The notes: generated by a model not told the origin, from the letters alone. A DNA stretch of 64,000 bases from Runella defluvii (GCF_014195535.1 NZ_JACIBY010000003.1:1-64000); one strand, 5' to 3'. Positions 1 through 8,807 are shown, counted from the stretch's first letter. Made by a program: numbers and translations.

Positions 1-78
1 CTCTACGCTGTGAATCGGTGTATGGCTAATGTAGGTACCCATCTCAATATAAATTTTAGCCCTTTTAATGAAAACTAA
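1..78 (+). CDS. possible C-terminal end of an upstream gene (partial)
   Basis: Frame 1 is open from the window edge to a TAA at 76-78 and gives 25 residues ending in NINFSPFNEN. The other two + frames hit stops within 30 bases. The alternating aromatic and polar residues would suit the last strand of an outer-membrane beta-barrel. An open run of 25 codons can occur by chance, so this is a weak call. Confidence 0.3.
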   Translation, partial: LYAVNRCMANVGTHLNINFSPFNEN

Positions 79-176
79 ATATGGTCAAGTACTTAGTAGC
101 ACTGCTCGTAACTAAGAACAAACTAATTGGCGATTCGGAAAATTCGTCATTCGTAGAACTCGAAATTGTAAAAAAA

Positions 177-1295
177 ATGAACACCAACTACCAATTGCAA
201 GGTACGCCCAATAGCCCTGTTTTGATATTTTCAAACTCGCTAGGGTCAGAAATGATGATGTGGGACGAAGTAGTTCCGTATCTATTGCCCTACTTTCAGG
301 TATTACGATATACGACCAGCCCTCAAGATTTAGATAAGCCCTGCTCAATTGGTGACTTAGGTGAACAAGTTATTCAATTGATGGATGAATTGGGCATTGA
401 AAGCGCCTACTACTGCGGACTCTCGATGGGGGGCTTGATTGGTCAATGGCTGGGGATTCATCATCAGCAACGTTTTCATAAAATAGTTTTGAGCAACACA
501 GGGGCTAAAATCGGGAACGACGAGCGCTGGAATGGCCGAATTGAAACCATTACTAAAAACGGAATGCAGGCCATCGTTGATGATACCATGGAACGGTGGT
601 TTACGGAGGCTTTTAGAGAAGCTAATCCAACCCGAGTTGCTGAAACCAAAGCGATGTTTTTACGAAGTGATATTAAAAGTTATTCTAAGTGCTGCGAAGC
701 AATTCGGGATGCTGATTTTCGGGAACAACTCCACCAATTATCGGTAGAAACGTTGGTCATTACGGGCGACGAAGACCCTGTGACAAACGTAGAACAAGCC
801 CAGTTTTTGGTCAATCACATTCCCAATGCGCAACTCAAAGTTCTGCACGCACGGCATTTGGCAAGTACAGAATTGCCCAAAGAATATGCTGAGGTATTGA
901 TTGATTTTTTGGTAGGGACATCCACTTATGAGCAAGGGATGCACGTTCGTCGCTCCGTTTTAGGCAACGAGCACGTGGATCGCGCCAATGCCAAAATCAA
1001 TGACTTTAATGCTGATTTTCAGGATTTTATTACGCGTTATGCGTGGGGAGAGATTTGGACTCGCCCCGACTTGTCGAAGCATAATCGAAGCCTGATTACG
1101 ATGGCGATGTTGATAGCTCTCAACCGAAAAGCGGAGTTTAAAATGCACGTTAAAGCGGCGCTAAACAACGGCGTGACTGTGACCGAAATCAAAGAAGTTA
1201 TTATGCACGCTGCGTTGTACTGTGGCTTGCCCGCTGCCAATGAAGCCTTTCATACAGCCGAAGAAGTATTTAAAGAAATAAATGGCACATTCTAA
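177..1295 (+). CDS. pcaL: fused 3-oxoadipate enol-lactonase / 4-carboxymuconolactone decarboxylase (PcaD-PcaC)
   Basis: Bifunctional enzyme of the protocatechuate branch of the beta-ketoadipate pathway: it decarboxylates 4-carboxymuconolactone and hydrolyses the resulting enol-lactone to 3-oxoadipate in the cytoplasm. The N-terminal part is an alpha/beta hydrolase with SNSLGSEMMMWDE near the oxyanion hole and the nucleophile elbow GLSMGG (codon for Ser at 423). The last ~115 residues are a carboxymuconolactone decarboxylase domain (RRSVLG, WTRPDL, HAALYCG). The reading frame is open back to an ATG at 81. I chose the ATG at 177 because PcaD proteins begin just before the NYQLQG strand and the extra 32 residues look unrelated, though their last part (FVELEI) could belong to the first strand. 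The same fusion, with lactonase first, is known as PcaL in actinobacteria. pobA follows after 47 bp. Confidence 0.9.
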   Translation: MNTNYQLQGTPNSPVLIFSNSLGSEMMMWDEVVPYLLPYFQVLRYTTSPQDLDKPCSIGDLGEQVIQLMDELGIESAYYCGLSMGGLIGQWLGIHHQQRFHKIVLSNTGAKIGNDERWNGRIETITKNGMQAIVDDTMERWFTEAFREANPTRVAETKAMFLRSDIKSYSKCCEAIRDADFREQLHQLSVETLVITGDEDPVTNVEQAQFLVNHIPNAQLKVLHARHLASTELPKEYAEVLIDFLVGTSTYEQGMHVRRSVLGNEHVDRANAKINDFNADFQDFITRYAWGEIWTRPDLSKHNRSLITMAMLIALNRKAEFKMHVKAALNNGVTVTEIKEVIMHAALYCGLPAANEAFHTAEEVFKEINGTF

Positions 1296-1342
1296 AATAT
1301 AAAATCATCCTGCCTCATCAGCTTACTGTAAACATTGATAAA

Positions 1343-2533
1343 ATGAAAGTAATCAAAACCCAAGTCGGTATTATTGGAGCTGGGCCTGCGGGTCTGACGC
1401 TAGCACATTGGCTCCGTAAACATGGTATTGAATCGGTGATTATCGAAAATCGAAGCCGTGAATACGTTCAAGCACGTGTTCGTGCAGGATTGTTGGAACA
1501 AAACACCGTTGATATTTACAAACAGTTGGGCTTGGCCGACCGACTCGTTCGGGAAGGACAAGAGCACCACGGTGTGTATTTAAGTTTTGATGGAAACCGC
1601 ATTCGGGTGCCATTTGGAGAACATACCAATGGACGAAATATTACTATCTATGGCCAACAAGAAGTGGTCAAAGACCTAACCGATGCGTGGTTGGCGGGCG
1701 GAGGAGAACTTTATTTTGAAGCAGCTGCCACTCAAATTGAAGGTTTTGATACTACTTCACCCAAAATCCACTTTGTGCATGAAGAAGCAGCAGGAGTGAT
1801 TGAGTGTGATTTTGTAGCGGCCTGCGATGGTTTCCACGGAGTAGGTCGTAAAACGTTACCAAAAAATACCTTTAATGAGTTTTCTATTACGTATCCATTC
1901 AGTTGGTTAGGGATTTTGGCAAACGTGGCTCCTTCGTCGGAAGAATTGATTTACGCTTACCACCAAAATGGGTTTGCCTTACACAGCCTTCGTTCGGAGA
2001 AAGTAAGCCGTTTGTATATTCAGGTTGACAACAATGACCACGTAGATAACTGGTCGGACGACCGCATTTGGGAAGAACTTTCGCTGCGTTTGGGAACGGA
2101 GGGTTGGACGCTGAAATCGGGACCTATTTTTGAGAAAAGTATCACTCCAATGCGCAGTTTCTTTACCGATAATATGCAAGCGGGAAGATTTTTTTTAGCG
2201 GGTGATGCAGCACACATTGTGCCTCCAACGGGCGGAAAAGGACTTAACTTGGCCGTAGCCGACGTAAAACATTTGGTGGATGGCTTTGTGGATTTTTACA
2301 AAAACAACTCCATGAAACTATTGGATGCTTATTCGGACATTGCGTTGAGAAGAATTTGGAGAGCGCAAGATTTCTCCAACTTTATGACCACGCTTTTTCA
2401 CAAACAAGATGCACACGGGTCGTTTCAGTATCACTTACAAAAGGCGAAGTTTGATTACATCAGTATCTCAAAAGCCTACGCGACTACCATTGCCGAAAAT
2501 TACGTTGGACTGCCTTTTGAGGCGTTTGAGTAA
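1343..2533 (+). CDS. pobA: 4-hydroxybenzoate 3-monooxygenase
   Basis: FAD-dependent hydroxylase that converts 4-hydroxybenzoate to protocatechuate with NAD(P)H and O2. The 396-residue length is normal for PobA. Visible motifs are the dinucleotide-binding GAGPAG at residues 12-17, the RVRAGLLEQNTVD segment typical of PobA, CDGFHGVGRK (DG motif) in the middle, and GDAAHIVPPTGGKGLN from residue 287 for the FAD ribityl contact. It lies directly downstream of the pcaD-pcaC fusion, which acts later in the same route. Its substrate is the expected product of the hydroxycinnamate operon at 45.9-54 kb. Confidence 0.95.
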   Translation: MKVIKTQVGIIGAGPAGLTLAHWLRKHGIESVIIENRSREYVQARVRAGLLEQNTVDIYKQLGLADRLVREGQEHHGVYLSFDGNRIRVPFGEHTNGRNITIYGQQEVVKDLTDAWLAGGGELYFEAAATQIEGFDTTSPKIHFVHEEAAGVIECDFVAACDGFHGVGRKTLPKNTFNEFSITYPFSWLGILANVAPSSEELIYAYHQNGFALHSLRSEKVSRLYIQVDNNDHVDNWSDDRIWEELSLRLGTEGWTLKSGPIFEKSITPMRSFFTDNMQAGRFFLAGDAAHIVPPTGGKGLNLAVADVKHLVDGFVDFYKNNSMKLLDAYSDIALRRIWRAQDFSNFMTTLFHKQDAHGSFQYHLQKAKFDYISISKAYATTIAENYVGLPFEAFE

Positions 2534-2550
2534 ATTGAGTACTTTGAAGT

Positions 2551-2668
2551 TTTACCCGCTGATTGGCGCAGATTGAGAACCGCAGATAAACGCCGATTAG
2601 TTGCATCATTAAGTTCTTTTCAGCGAAAATCTGCGTTTGTATGATTCAGCGAGTTTCTGCGGGTCAAA
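2551..2668. repeat. dispersed palindromic intergenic repeat (CGCAGATT family), copy 1
   Basis: The terminal segments TTTACCCGC and GCGGGTCAAA are inverted, and the interior is built of CGCAGAT/ATCTGCG words. A second copy at 57759-57870 shares GATTGGCGCAGAT and the TCTGCGGGT end. This non-coding element fills the gap between pobA and the CoA-transferase gene. Confidence 0.75.
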
Positions 2669-2739
2669 CAAATGAAATTATTTACTTAATAACGTATCAA
2701 GCGGGTTTGAAATATCCATTCTCCAACTATCATAACAAT

Positions 2740-4083
2740 ATGAAACAAGTACCCATTATAGACCTTCACACTGCCGCTAGTATGGTGAAAGAAGGGGATA
2801 TTTTGCTGCAAGGCGGTTTTGGAATGACGGGTAACCCTGTCCATCTCATGCACGCTTTGGCCGAAATTGGGACTAAAAATCTGACATTTATTGGCAACAA
2901 TACGGGAGAGCCTGGCTTAGGAGGAGGGCGCTTGCTACGCAACGGTCAACTCAAAAAAATGATAGGCTCTTTTTTCACCTCCAACCCCGATGCCGTTAAG
3001 GCGGCACAGTCGGGGGCGGTGGCGTATGAGTTACTTCCGCAAGGAACCTTGGCCGAGGCGCTTCGAGCGGGTGGAGCAGGTATTGGTGGATTTTATACCC
3101 CTACGTCGGCGGGGACGCTTATCGCCCAAGGGCGTGAAACCAAGGTCATTGACGGTGAAGAGCAGGTGTTTATCAAAGCCTTACGGGGAAATGTCGCGTT
3201 TATTCGGGCGTGGCGGGCCGATACCGCAGGAAACTTGCAGTACCGAATGACCGAAAATAATTTCAACAAAGCGATGGCTACTGCTGCCGATTTGGTGATT
3301 GTAGAAGTGGAAGAAGTAGTTCCCGTGGGCGAAATTGCGCCCGAAAACGTACATACGCCAGGCTGTTTTGTCGATTACGTTGTGGTGGCAAAACTTACCT
3401 TGGAAGACTTGGGGACGTCTGCCTCGGTTTCGTCGTCTAAAAAAGTGGATGAAAGCCGTATGAACATGGCCAAACGCGCATTGGCCGAACTCCAGAAAGG
3501 AAACGTTGTCAATTTGGGTATTGGAATACCAACATTGGTGGCCGATTTAATCACCGAAGAACACGGTATCATTTTGCACACCGAAAACGGAATGTTGGGC
3601 GTTGGCCCCGTGCCTACCGACGGCGGCGGTGCGATGGACTACCCTGTCAATGCGGGAAAGATTCCTGTCACAGCCCTAAAAGGAAGTAGCTATTTTGACA
3701 GTGCTGATTCCTTCGCCATGATTCGCGGTGGGCACATCGACGTGGCTATTATGGGAGGGTTAGAAGTGGACGAAGCGGCGAATTTGGCCAACTGGGCCGT
3801 GCCAGGAAAGCCGTTGCTGGGCGTAGGTGGAGCAATGGATTTGGCCAAAGGGGCTAAAAAACTTATCATTACCATGACCCACACCAACCCCGATGGTTCT
3901 TCTAAAATTGTGCCTCAATGCACTTTACCCCTCACAGCATCGGGGGTAGTGGATATGGTAATTACAGAATTGGCGGTGTTTGAATTTCCGAACGGTAAAC
4001 TTACGTTAACGGGCTTAATGCCAAACGTCACCCTCGAAGAAGTAATTGCCAAAACAAGTGCTAACTTTGAGGTAGCATTATAA
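2740..4083 (+). CDS. pcaIJ: fused CoA-transferase alpha-beta subunits, probable 3-oxoadipate CoA-transferase (PcaI-PcaJ)
   Basis: Class I CoA-transferase that would move CoA from succinyl-CoA to 3-oxoadipate. Residues 1-~225 match the alpha subunit ([26 protein letters not shown]). Residues ~240-447 match the beta subunit ([10 protein letters not shown]), with the catalytic glutamate in [11 protein letters not shown] at residue 282. Alpha and beta are usually separate genes and are joined here. The frame runs upstream to 2641, but that part lies in the palindromic repeat; the ATG at 2740 opens MKQVPIID, where alpha-subunit homology begins. A second, distinct fusion lies at 12047-13465. The 3-oxoadipate assignment rests on its place between pobA and pcaF; a related short 3-oxoacid is possible. 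Confidence 0.85.
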   Translation: MKQVPIIDLHTAASMVKEGDILLQGGFGMTGNPVHLMHALAEIGTKNLTFIGNNTGEPGLGGGRLLRNGQLKKMIGSFFTSNPDAVKAAQSGAVAYELLPQGTLAEALRAGGAGIGGFYTPTSAGTLIAQGRETKVIDGEEQVFIKALRGNVAFIRAWRADTAGNLQYRMTENNFNKAMATAADLVIVEVEEVVPVGEIAPENVHTPGCFVDYVVVAKLTLEDLGTSASVSSSKKVDESRMNMAKRALAELQKGNVVNLGIGIPTLVADLITEEHGIILHTENGMLGVGPVPTDGGGAMDYPVNAGKIPVTALKGSSYFDSADSFAMIRGGHIDVAIMGGLEVDEAANLANWAVPGKPLLGVGGAMDLAKGAKKLIITMTHTNPDGSSKIVPQCTLPLTASGVVDMVITELAVFEFPNGKLTLTGLMPNVTLEEVIAKTSANFEVAL

Positions 4084-4092
4084 ATTTCAACC

Positions 4093-4132
4093 GAGGTTTT
4101 GAGAAACCTCAATGTCGGTTATTGTAACCGAC
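4093..4132 (+). promoter_or_regulatory. two hairpins bracketing the start codon of the malonyl-CoA synthetase gene
   Basis: GAGGTTTTGAGAAACCTC (4093-4110) folds as a 7-bp stem ending one base before the ATG at 4112. GTCGGTTATTGTAACCGAC (4114-4132) folds as a second 7-bp stem covering the first codons. The first resembles the GGGTTTCTCAAAACCC hairpin family near the GH3 gene. A role in initiation is inference. Confidence 0.45.
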
Positions 4133-5644
4133 TTCACCCAAACATTTTTATCACAAATGTTGAACATTACGGCCAATGCACTTAAAAACCCTGCCAAAGA
4201 GGCGATTGTTGCAGGAGAAGAAAGTTATAACTACCAAGCATTAATCGACGCCTCAAGGGCTTTTGCACACCAACTTCTTGAAACTTCTGATGACTTGAAG
4301 GAAACTCGCGTGGCCTTTATGGTATCGCCAAGCTTCGATTACGTGCGTGTACAGTGGGGAATCTGGTTGGCGGGAGGCGTTGCGGCGCCCTTGTGCATTA
4401 CGTATCCGCTGCCATCGTTGCAGTATGTTATTGAAGATACCCAAGCCGAAATAGTGGTCGTTGGCCCTGAATATGCCGCTTTGTTAAAAGACTGGGTCTT
4501 GGAAAAAGGCTTGCGTTTTATTGTATTGAGTGAAGAAAAAGAAGCAAATGGTTCACCAGCGGGGCTGCCAACGTTGGAAAAGAGTCGTCGGGCGATGATT
4601 TTATACACCAGTGGAACGACGAGCCTTCCCAAAGGCGTGGTGACGACCCACGCAAACCTCGAAGCCCAAATTTCAACCTTGATAAAATCTTGGAAATGGA
4701 GCGAAAACGACCACATCGTATGTGTGTTGCCGTTGCACCACGTCCATGGGATTATCAATGTCGTTTCGTGTGCATTATGGTCGGGAGCGACGGTGCAATT
4801 TTTGCCGTCATTTTCCGCTGAAGCGTTGTTTGAGCTTTTTTTAGCGGGGAAAGTCAACTTGTTTATGGCTGTCCCGACGATTTATTTTAAACTCATTTCT
4901 TATTGGGAAGGTTTGCCTGCTGAACGTCAACAAGAAATCACCGAAGCGCTATCGAAGTTTCGTTTGATGGTATCGGGTTCGGCGGCATTGCCTGTAACGG
5001 TGATGGAAAAGTGGAAAACAATAAGCACGCACACGCTTTTGGAACGCTACGGTATGACCGAAATCGGAATGGGAATTAGTAATCCGTACGACGGCGAACG
5101 CAAAGCAGGATACATCGGAAAGCCTTTGGCGGGGGTGAAAGTTCGGTTGGTGGACGACGAAGGAAACGAAGTAAAAGGCCGTGCTGCGGGCGAAATTCAA
5201 ATAAAAGGCAATAACGTTTTTCTGGAATATTGGCGTCGTCCCGAAGCGACGCAAAAAGCATTTACCGAAGATGGCTGGTTCAAAACGGGAGACGTAGCCG
5301 TTAAAGAAAAAGGCTATTACCGTATTTTGGGGCGCGATTCGATTGATATTATTAAGTCGGGAGGATATAAAATTTCGGCGCTCGAAATTGAAGAAGTACT
5401 TCGCACTCACCCTGCCATCAAAGATTGTAGCGTGATTGGCATTCCCAATGAAGAATGGGGTGAGTTGGTCGTAGCAGCTATCATCACCGACGGCGTAGCG
5501 GTCGATTTGAAAGAATTGAATACGTGGATTCGGGAAAAAATGCCTGCGTACAAAACCCCGCGTCAGTATAAAATAGTGGATGATTTTCCGCGTAACGCCA
5601 TGGGGAAAGTGACCAAAAATGACTTGAAACCGTTGTTTTTGTGA
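4112..5644 (+). CDS. matB: acyl-CoA synthetase, probable malonyl-CoA synthetase (MatB/ACSF3 type)
   Basis: ANL-superfamily ligase of 510 residues. The P-loop [11 protein letters not shown] is at 165-175. [12 protein letters not shown] and [20 protein letters not shown] (E311 onward) are the segments I associate with MatB and human ACSF3, including the Arg in ERYGMTE. KTGD follows, and the C-terminal lysine is in MGK at 499. It would activate malonate with ATP and CoA. The two downstream genes are MadL and MadM, the two-component malonate transporter, which supports malonate as substrate. No malonyl-CoA decarboxylase or mdc genes are in view, so the fate of malonyl-CoA is unclear. Another short dicarboxylate cannot be excluded. 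Confidence 0.82.
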   Translation: MSVIVTDFTQTFLSQMLNITANALKNPAKEAIVAGEESYNYQALIDASRAFAHQLLETSDDLKETRVAFMVSPSFDYVRVQWGIWLAGGVAAPLCITYPLPSLQYVIEDTQAEIVVVGPEYAALLKDWVLEKGLRFIVLSEEKEANGSPAGLPTLEKSRRAMILYTSGTTSLPKGVVTTHANLEAQISTLIKSWKWSENDHIVCVLPLHHVHGIINVVSCALWSGATVQFLPSFSAEALFELFLAGKVNLFMAVPTIYFKLISYWEGLPAERQQEITEALSKFRLMVSGSAALPVTVMEKWKTISTHTLLERYGMTEIGMGISNPYDGERKAGYIGKPLAGVKVRLVDDEGNEVKGRAAGEIQIKGNNVFLEYWRRPEATQKAFTEDGWFKTGDVAVKEKGYYRILGRDSIDIIKSGGYKISALEIEEVLRTHPAIKDCSVIGIPNEEWGELVVAAIITDGVAVDLKELNTWIREKMPAYKTPRQYKIVDDFPRNAMGKVTKNDLKPLFL

Positions 5645-5659
5645 GACCACCTGAATATT

Positions 5660-5693
5660 CCTCTAATTCCAGCCTTTAGGCTGGAATTAGAGG
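5660..5693 (+). terminator. 15-bp perfect hairpin after the malonyl-CoA synthetase gene
   Basis: CCTCTAATTCCAGCC (5660-5674) pairs perfectly with 5679-5693 around a TTTA loop. There is no following T-run, so it may pause or process transcript rather than act as a classical intrinsic terminator. It separates the ligase gene from madL. Confidence 0.55.
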
Positions 5694-5749
5694 AGAATAA
5701 TCATAATTGCCTAATTTTCAAATTCTCAAATTGAATTAATTCCTGCCCC

Positions 5750-6118
5750 ATGGTCATTTACGGTGTCGCCCTTTTAGCATTTTGTTACCTCGTCGGACAA
5801 GTCGTCGGCGAATACCTCGGAAGTTGGTTGGGGGTAGAGGCCAACGTCGGCGGGGTAGGTTTTGCCATGCTTTTGCTGATTGTCGTCAACAGTTGGTTAG
5901 AAAAGCAGGGAAAACTGGATAACTTGACACAATCTGGTATTCAGTTTTGGAATCAGATGTACATCCCGATTATCGTAGCAATGGCCTCTATCCAAAACGT
6001 CAAACTCGCCGTTTCGAGCGGAGCGGTGGCCTTGTTGGCTGGAGCGTTGCCCGTTGCCGTTTGTTACTTTATGATTCCTTATTTGACCAAAGCCTTTAAA
6101 CCTTCAACGGAACAATAA
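5750..6118 (+). CDS. madL: malonate transporter subunit MadL
   Basis: Small inner-membrane subunit (122 aa) of the MadL/MadM malonate:Na+ symporter. About four hydrophobic segments are visible (YGVALLAFCYLVGQVVG, GFAMLLLIVVNS, the MYIPIIVAMASIQNV region, and VALLAGALPVAVCYFMIPY). The ATG at 5750 follows a short gap containing a hairpin. The stop is followed after one base by madM, so the pair is translationally linked. MadL normally works only together with MadM. Confidence 0.9.
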   Translation: MVIYGVALLAFCYLVGQVVGEYLGSWLGVEANVGGVGFAMLLLIVVNSWLEKQGKLDNLTQSGIQFWNQMYIPIIVAMASIQNVKLAVSSGAVALLAGALPVAVCYFMIPYLTKAFKPSTEQ

Positions 6119-6119
6119 G

Positions 6120-6878
6120 ATGGAAATACTTCTCAAGTTTTTGGAAAAAAATGGGTTAGTTGTTGCGTTTTTGGTGGTTGGGTTAATGATTTTAGTGGCT
6201 GATACCGTATCCAAGCGATTGCTTAATAAAAAAGTGCCAACCCCAGCGGTGGCCATCGTTTTTGGATTACTATTAGCGTATGTAGGAGGTACGATTTCGG
6301 GAGGGGAAAAGGGCATTGCCGATGTGAAACTTTTTTCGGGGATGGGTCAATTGGGTGGTTCCATGTTTCGCGACTTTGCGATTGTTTCCACGGCGTTTGG
6401 AGCAAGTATTTTGCTGATGCGCAAATCGGGGATAGTCGGAGCTATTTCGTTGATAATAGGAATTATCGTTGCGTTTTCCGTTGGGTTGAGTGTCGCGTGG
6501 GTCATGGGCTACCACGACGCCGTCAGCCTCACTACCATTGGGGCAGGTGCCTGTACGTATATCGTAGGCCCTGTGACGGGGGCTGCCATTGGAGCGAGTT
6601 CGGAAGTGATTGCGTTGAGTATCGCCACGGGTGTCGTAAAAGCGACAGTAGTAGCTATTGCCACCCCTTTGCTCGCCAAGCGTATAGGCTTAGACAATCC
6701 GCACACAGCCATGGTATTTGGGGGAATTATGGGAACAAACGCAGGCGTAATGGCTGGATTAGCCGCTACTGACCCCAAATTAGTGCCTTATGGCGCACTT
6801 ACAGCTACTTTTTATACGGGACTTGGATGCTTACTGTGTCCTTCCGTTTTTTATCTCATCATAAGAACAATCGTATAG
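6120..6878 (+). CDS. madM: malonate transporter subunit MadM
   Basis: Large integral subunit (252 aa) of the malonate uptake system, with about eight membrane segments. Family-typical stretches include GLLLAYVGGTISGG, FRDFAIVSTAFGAS, GAGACTYIVGPVTGAAIGAS and GGIMGTNAGVMAGLAATDP. Its last codon is five bases before the pcaF start, so malonate uptake and thiolase genes are probably on one transcript. Confidence 0.92.
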   Translation: MEILLKFLEKNGLVVAFLVVGLMILVADTVSKRLLNKKVPTPAVAIVFGLLLAYVGGTISGGEKGIADVKLFSGMGQLGGSMFRDFAIVSTAFGASILLMRKSGIVGAISLIIGIIVAFSVGLSVAWVMGYHDAVSLTTIGAGACTYIVGPVTGAAIGASSEVIALSIATGVVKATVVAIATPLLAKRIGLDNPHTAMVFGGIMGTNAGVMAGLAATDPKLVPYGALTATFYTGLGCLLCPSVFYLIIRTIV

Positions 6879-6883
6879 TTACT

Positions 6884-8092
6884 ATGAAAGACGCATTTAT
6901 CATAGATGCCATTCGTACTCCGATTGGTAGCTTTGGTGGCAGTTTGTCACCCGTAAGAGCCGATGATTTAGCGGCCTTGCCCATCATTGAATTGATAAAA
7001 AGAAACCCTTCGATTCCAACGGAGGTGATTGAAGATGTCATTTTGGGTTGTCACAATCAAGCAGGGGAGGACAATCGCAACGTAGCGCGAATGGCTTTGC
7101 TTCTTGCGGGACTTCCCTACACAATTCCAGGCGAAACCGTCAACCGACTGTGTTCGTCAGGAATGTCGGCGGTAGTGCACGCCAACCGCGCCATCAAAGC
7201 AGGTGACGGTGAGGTGTTTATTGCTGGAGGAATGGAACACATGACGCGTGGGCCTTGGGTCATTTCAAAGACCTCAAAACCCTTTGGGAATGATGCTCAA
7301 ATGTTTGATTCGAGTTTTGGCTGGCGTTTTGTTAACCCCAAAATGCAAAAAATGTACGGAACCGATGCCATGGGCGTAACGGCCGAAAACTTGGCTGAAA
7401 TGTACAACATTAGCCGCGAAGACCAAGATTTGTTTGCGTTGCGTTCTCAGCAAAAAGCAACAGCCGCACAGCAAAATGGGATTTTAGCGGAAGAAATCAT
7501 TCCCGTTGAAATGACTGACCGCAAAGGCAATGTAACGGTTTTTGCCAAAGACGAATTTATCAAGCCAAACACTACTTTGGAAGGATTAGCCAAACTAAAA
7601 CCTGCCTTCAAAAAAGAAGGTGGAACGGTTACGGCGGGGAATGCTTCGGGCTTAAACGACGGGGCAGCGGCCATGTTTATTGCGTCGGAAGAGGCTGTAA
7701 AAAGCTATAATCTCAGCCCCAAAGCGCGTATTGTTAGCTCGGCGGTGGTGGGAGTTGAGCCTCGGATTATGGGAATTGGGCCCGTGGGTGCTTCGCAAAA
7801 AGCCCTTCAAAAAGCAGGATTGACGCTCGATGACATGGCGGTCATTGAGTTTAATGAAGCGTTTTCGGCTCAATGTTTGGCCGTTTCGCGCAACCTCGGA
7901 TTGGCCGATGACGACGCCCGTATCAATCCCAACGGAGGAGCCATTGCCCTTGGGCATCCGCTTGGTATGTCGGGGACGCGTATTGTGCAAGCGGCAGTAA
8001 ATCAGCTTGTTCGTACTAATCAGCGTTATGCCTTGGCTTCCATGTGCGTAGGCGTCGGCATGGGTTATGCCGTAGTGATTGAGCGGGTGTAG
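6884..8092 (+). CDS. pcaF: 3-oxoadipyl-CoA thiolase
   Basis: Thiolase-superfamily enzyme of 402 residues that cleaves 3-oxoadipyl-CoA into succinyl-CoA and acetyl-CoA, the last step of the beta-ketoadipate pathway. The acylated cysteine is C90 in NRLCSSGMSA; the catalytic histidine is H358 in GHPLGMSG; the second cysteine is C388 in CVGVGMG. The GCHNQAGEDNRNVARMALL segment is typical of PcaF/PaaJ. The frame opens further upstream inside madM; the ATG at 6884 (MKDAFIIDAIRTP) is the family start. It could also act on 3-oxoacyl-CoA from other routes. Confidence 0.93.
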   Translation: MKDAFIIDAIRTPIGSFGGSLSPVRADDLAALPIIELIKRNPSIPTEVIEDVILGCHNQAGEDNRNVARMALLLAGLPYTIPGETVNRLCSSGMSAVVHANRAIKAGDGEVFIAGGMEHMTRGPWVISKTSKPFGNDAQMFDSSFGWRFVNPKMQKMYGTDAMGVTAENLAEMYNISREDQDLFALRSQQKATAAQQNGILAEEIIPVEMTDRKGNVTVFAKDEFIKPNTTLEGLAKLKPAFKKEGGTVTAGNASGLNDGAAAMFIASEEAVKSYNLSPKARIVSSAVVGVEPRIMGIGPVGASQKALQKAGLTLDDMAVIEFNEAFSAQCLAVSRNLGLADDDARINPNGGAIALGHPLGMSGTRIVQAAVNQLVRTNQRYALASMCVGVGMGYAVVIERV

Positions 8093-8109
8093 TGGGGGGA
8101 ATGTGAGGC

Positions 8110-8139
8110 TTGAATTGTTGAATTTGTTTGTTAACTTTG
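8110..8139 (+). promoter_or_regulatory. Bacteroidota-type promoter of the toxin-antitoxin pair
   Basis: A TTG at 8110-8112, 19 bases, then TAACTTTG at 8132-8139 match the TTTG/TAnnTTTG promoter pattern known for Bacteroidota. The antitoxin start is 21 bases downstream. Confidence 0.65.
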
Positions 8140-8159
8140 AAAATTAACATTCAAAAATC

Positions 8160-8372
8160 ATGTCACAAGCACACGCCTTATACGAACTTTACACACATTT
8201 GCCTGAGAAAGAAAAAAAGCGTTTCAAACAGCTCATAGATAAAAATGAGAAAGTAGAAGTGTTTTTAGAAGGGGTTGAGCAGGGGTTAAAAGAAGTAAAG
8301 CTCATTCAAGAGGGGAAATTACCTCGCCGAACATTTGCAGATTTAAAAAGGGAAATAGCGAATGAAAAATGA
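8160..8372 (+). CDS. putative antitoxin of a RelE-type toxin-antitoxin pair
   Basis: Small charged protein (70 aa), mostly helical by composition (LPEKEKKRFKQLIDKN) and ending in LPRRTFADLKREIANEK. It overlaps the downstream RelE-like gene by 11 bp and has its own promoter, as type II antitoxin genes do. I see no named DNA-binding fold; the antitoxin assignment comes from size and partner. Confidence 0.65.
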   Translation: MSQAHALYELYTHLPEKEKKRFKQLIDKNEKVEVFLEGVEQGLKEVKLIQEGKLPRRTFADLKREIANEK

Positions 8373-8700
8373 GGTTTTTACAACTCCTTATTTTGACAAT
8401 CGTTTTAAGAGGCTTGTTAAAAAGTTTAATTCTCTTGATCAAGATGTAGAGCAGCTGGTTAATGCACTTCTTGAAAATCCCAAAATTGGTGAGGCACTGG
8501 GGGCTGGGCTTTATAAAATTCGATTGGCAGTAAAAAGTAAAGGAAAGGGAAAAAGTGGCGGATTTAGGGTGATTTCATACCTTTTTGAAGAAACTGAGCA
8601 GGGATGTATCATTTTTCTGGTAGCGATTTATGATAAATCAGAGGAAAGTACCGTCACTAAAAAGGCCCTACTTGAAATCGTAAAGGATGCATTTGAGTAA
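8362..8700 (+). CDS. RelE/ParE-superfamily toxin
   Basis: 112-residue protein with the RelE-like core: FDNRFKRLVKKF at the N-terminus, then GLYKIRLAVKSKGKGKSGG followed by FRVISYLFE, and a C-terminal strand IIFLVAIYDKSEEST before a final helix. RelE relatives cleave mRNA at the ribosome; this subgroup (YKIR..SKGKGKSGG) is commonly annotated as a RelE addiction-module toxin. It overlaps the antitoxin gene and is followed by a strong hairpin. Confidence 0.8.
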   Translation: MKNEVFTTPYFDNRFKRLVKKFNSLDQDVEQLVNALLENPKIGEALGAGLYKIRLAVKSKGKGKSGGFRVISYLFEETEQGCIIFLVAIYDKSEESTVTKKALLEIVKDAFE

Positions 8701-8751
8701 ATTGCTGATTGATTCTGCATAAAATAAAGCGTATTTCGCCTAACCATTTTT

Positions 8752-8793
8752 TGACTAATTATTGGAAATTTGCACTATTCCAATAATTAGTCA
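8752..8793. terminator. 15-bp perfect inverted repeat after the toxin gene
   Basis: TGACTAATTATTGGA (8752-8766) is the exact reverse complement of 8779-8793; TTTTT follows the right arm and TTTTTT precedes the left arm, so it could terminate in both directions. Confidence 0.65.
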
Positions 8794-8807
8794 TTTTTGG
8801 TTTAATT

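Noticed and set aside
81-176. N-terminal extension of the PcaD-PcaC fusion from the ATG at 81
   Set aside because: The 32 extra residues are not like PcaD starts, which begin next to the NYQLQG strand at 177; kept only as an alternative because FVELEI could be part of the first strand.
2641-2739. N-terminal extension of the PcaIJ-type CoA-transferase
   Set aside because: It starts inside the palindromic repeat and has no alpha-subunit homology; the ATG at 2740 is the natural start.
4339-4857. Second minus-strand open frame (172 codons) in the same gene
   Set aside because: Same reason: a shadow of the ligase gene without start context or domain.
4949-5650. Long minus-strand open frame opposite the malonyl-CoA synthetase gene (233 codons)
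   Set aside because: It is antisense to a well-supported ligase with all ANL motifs and has no recognisable domain; its composition is what the opposite strand of this gene would give.
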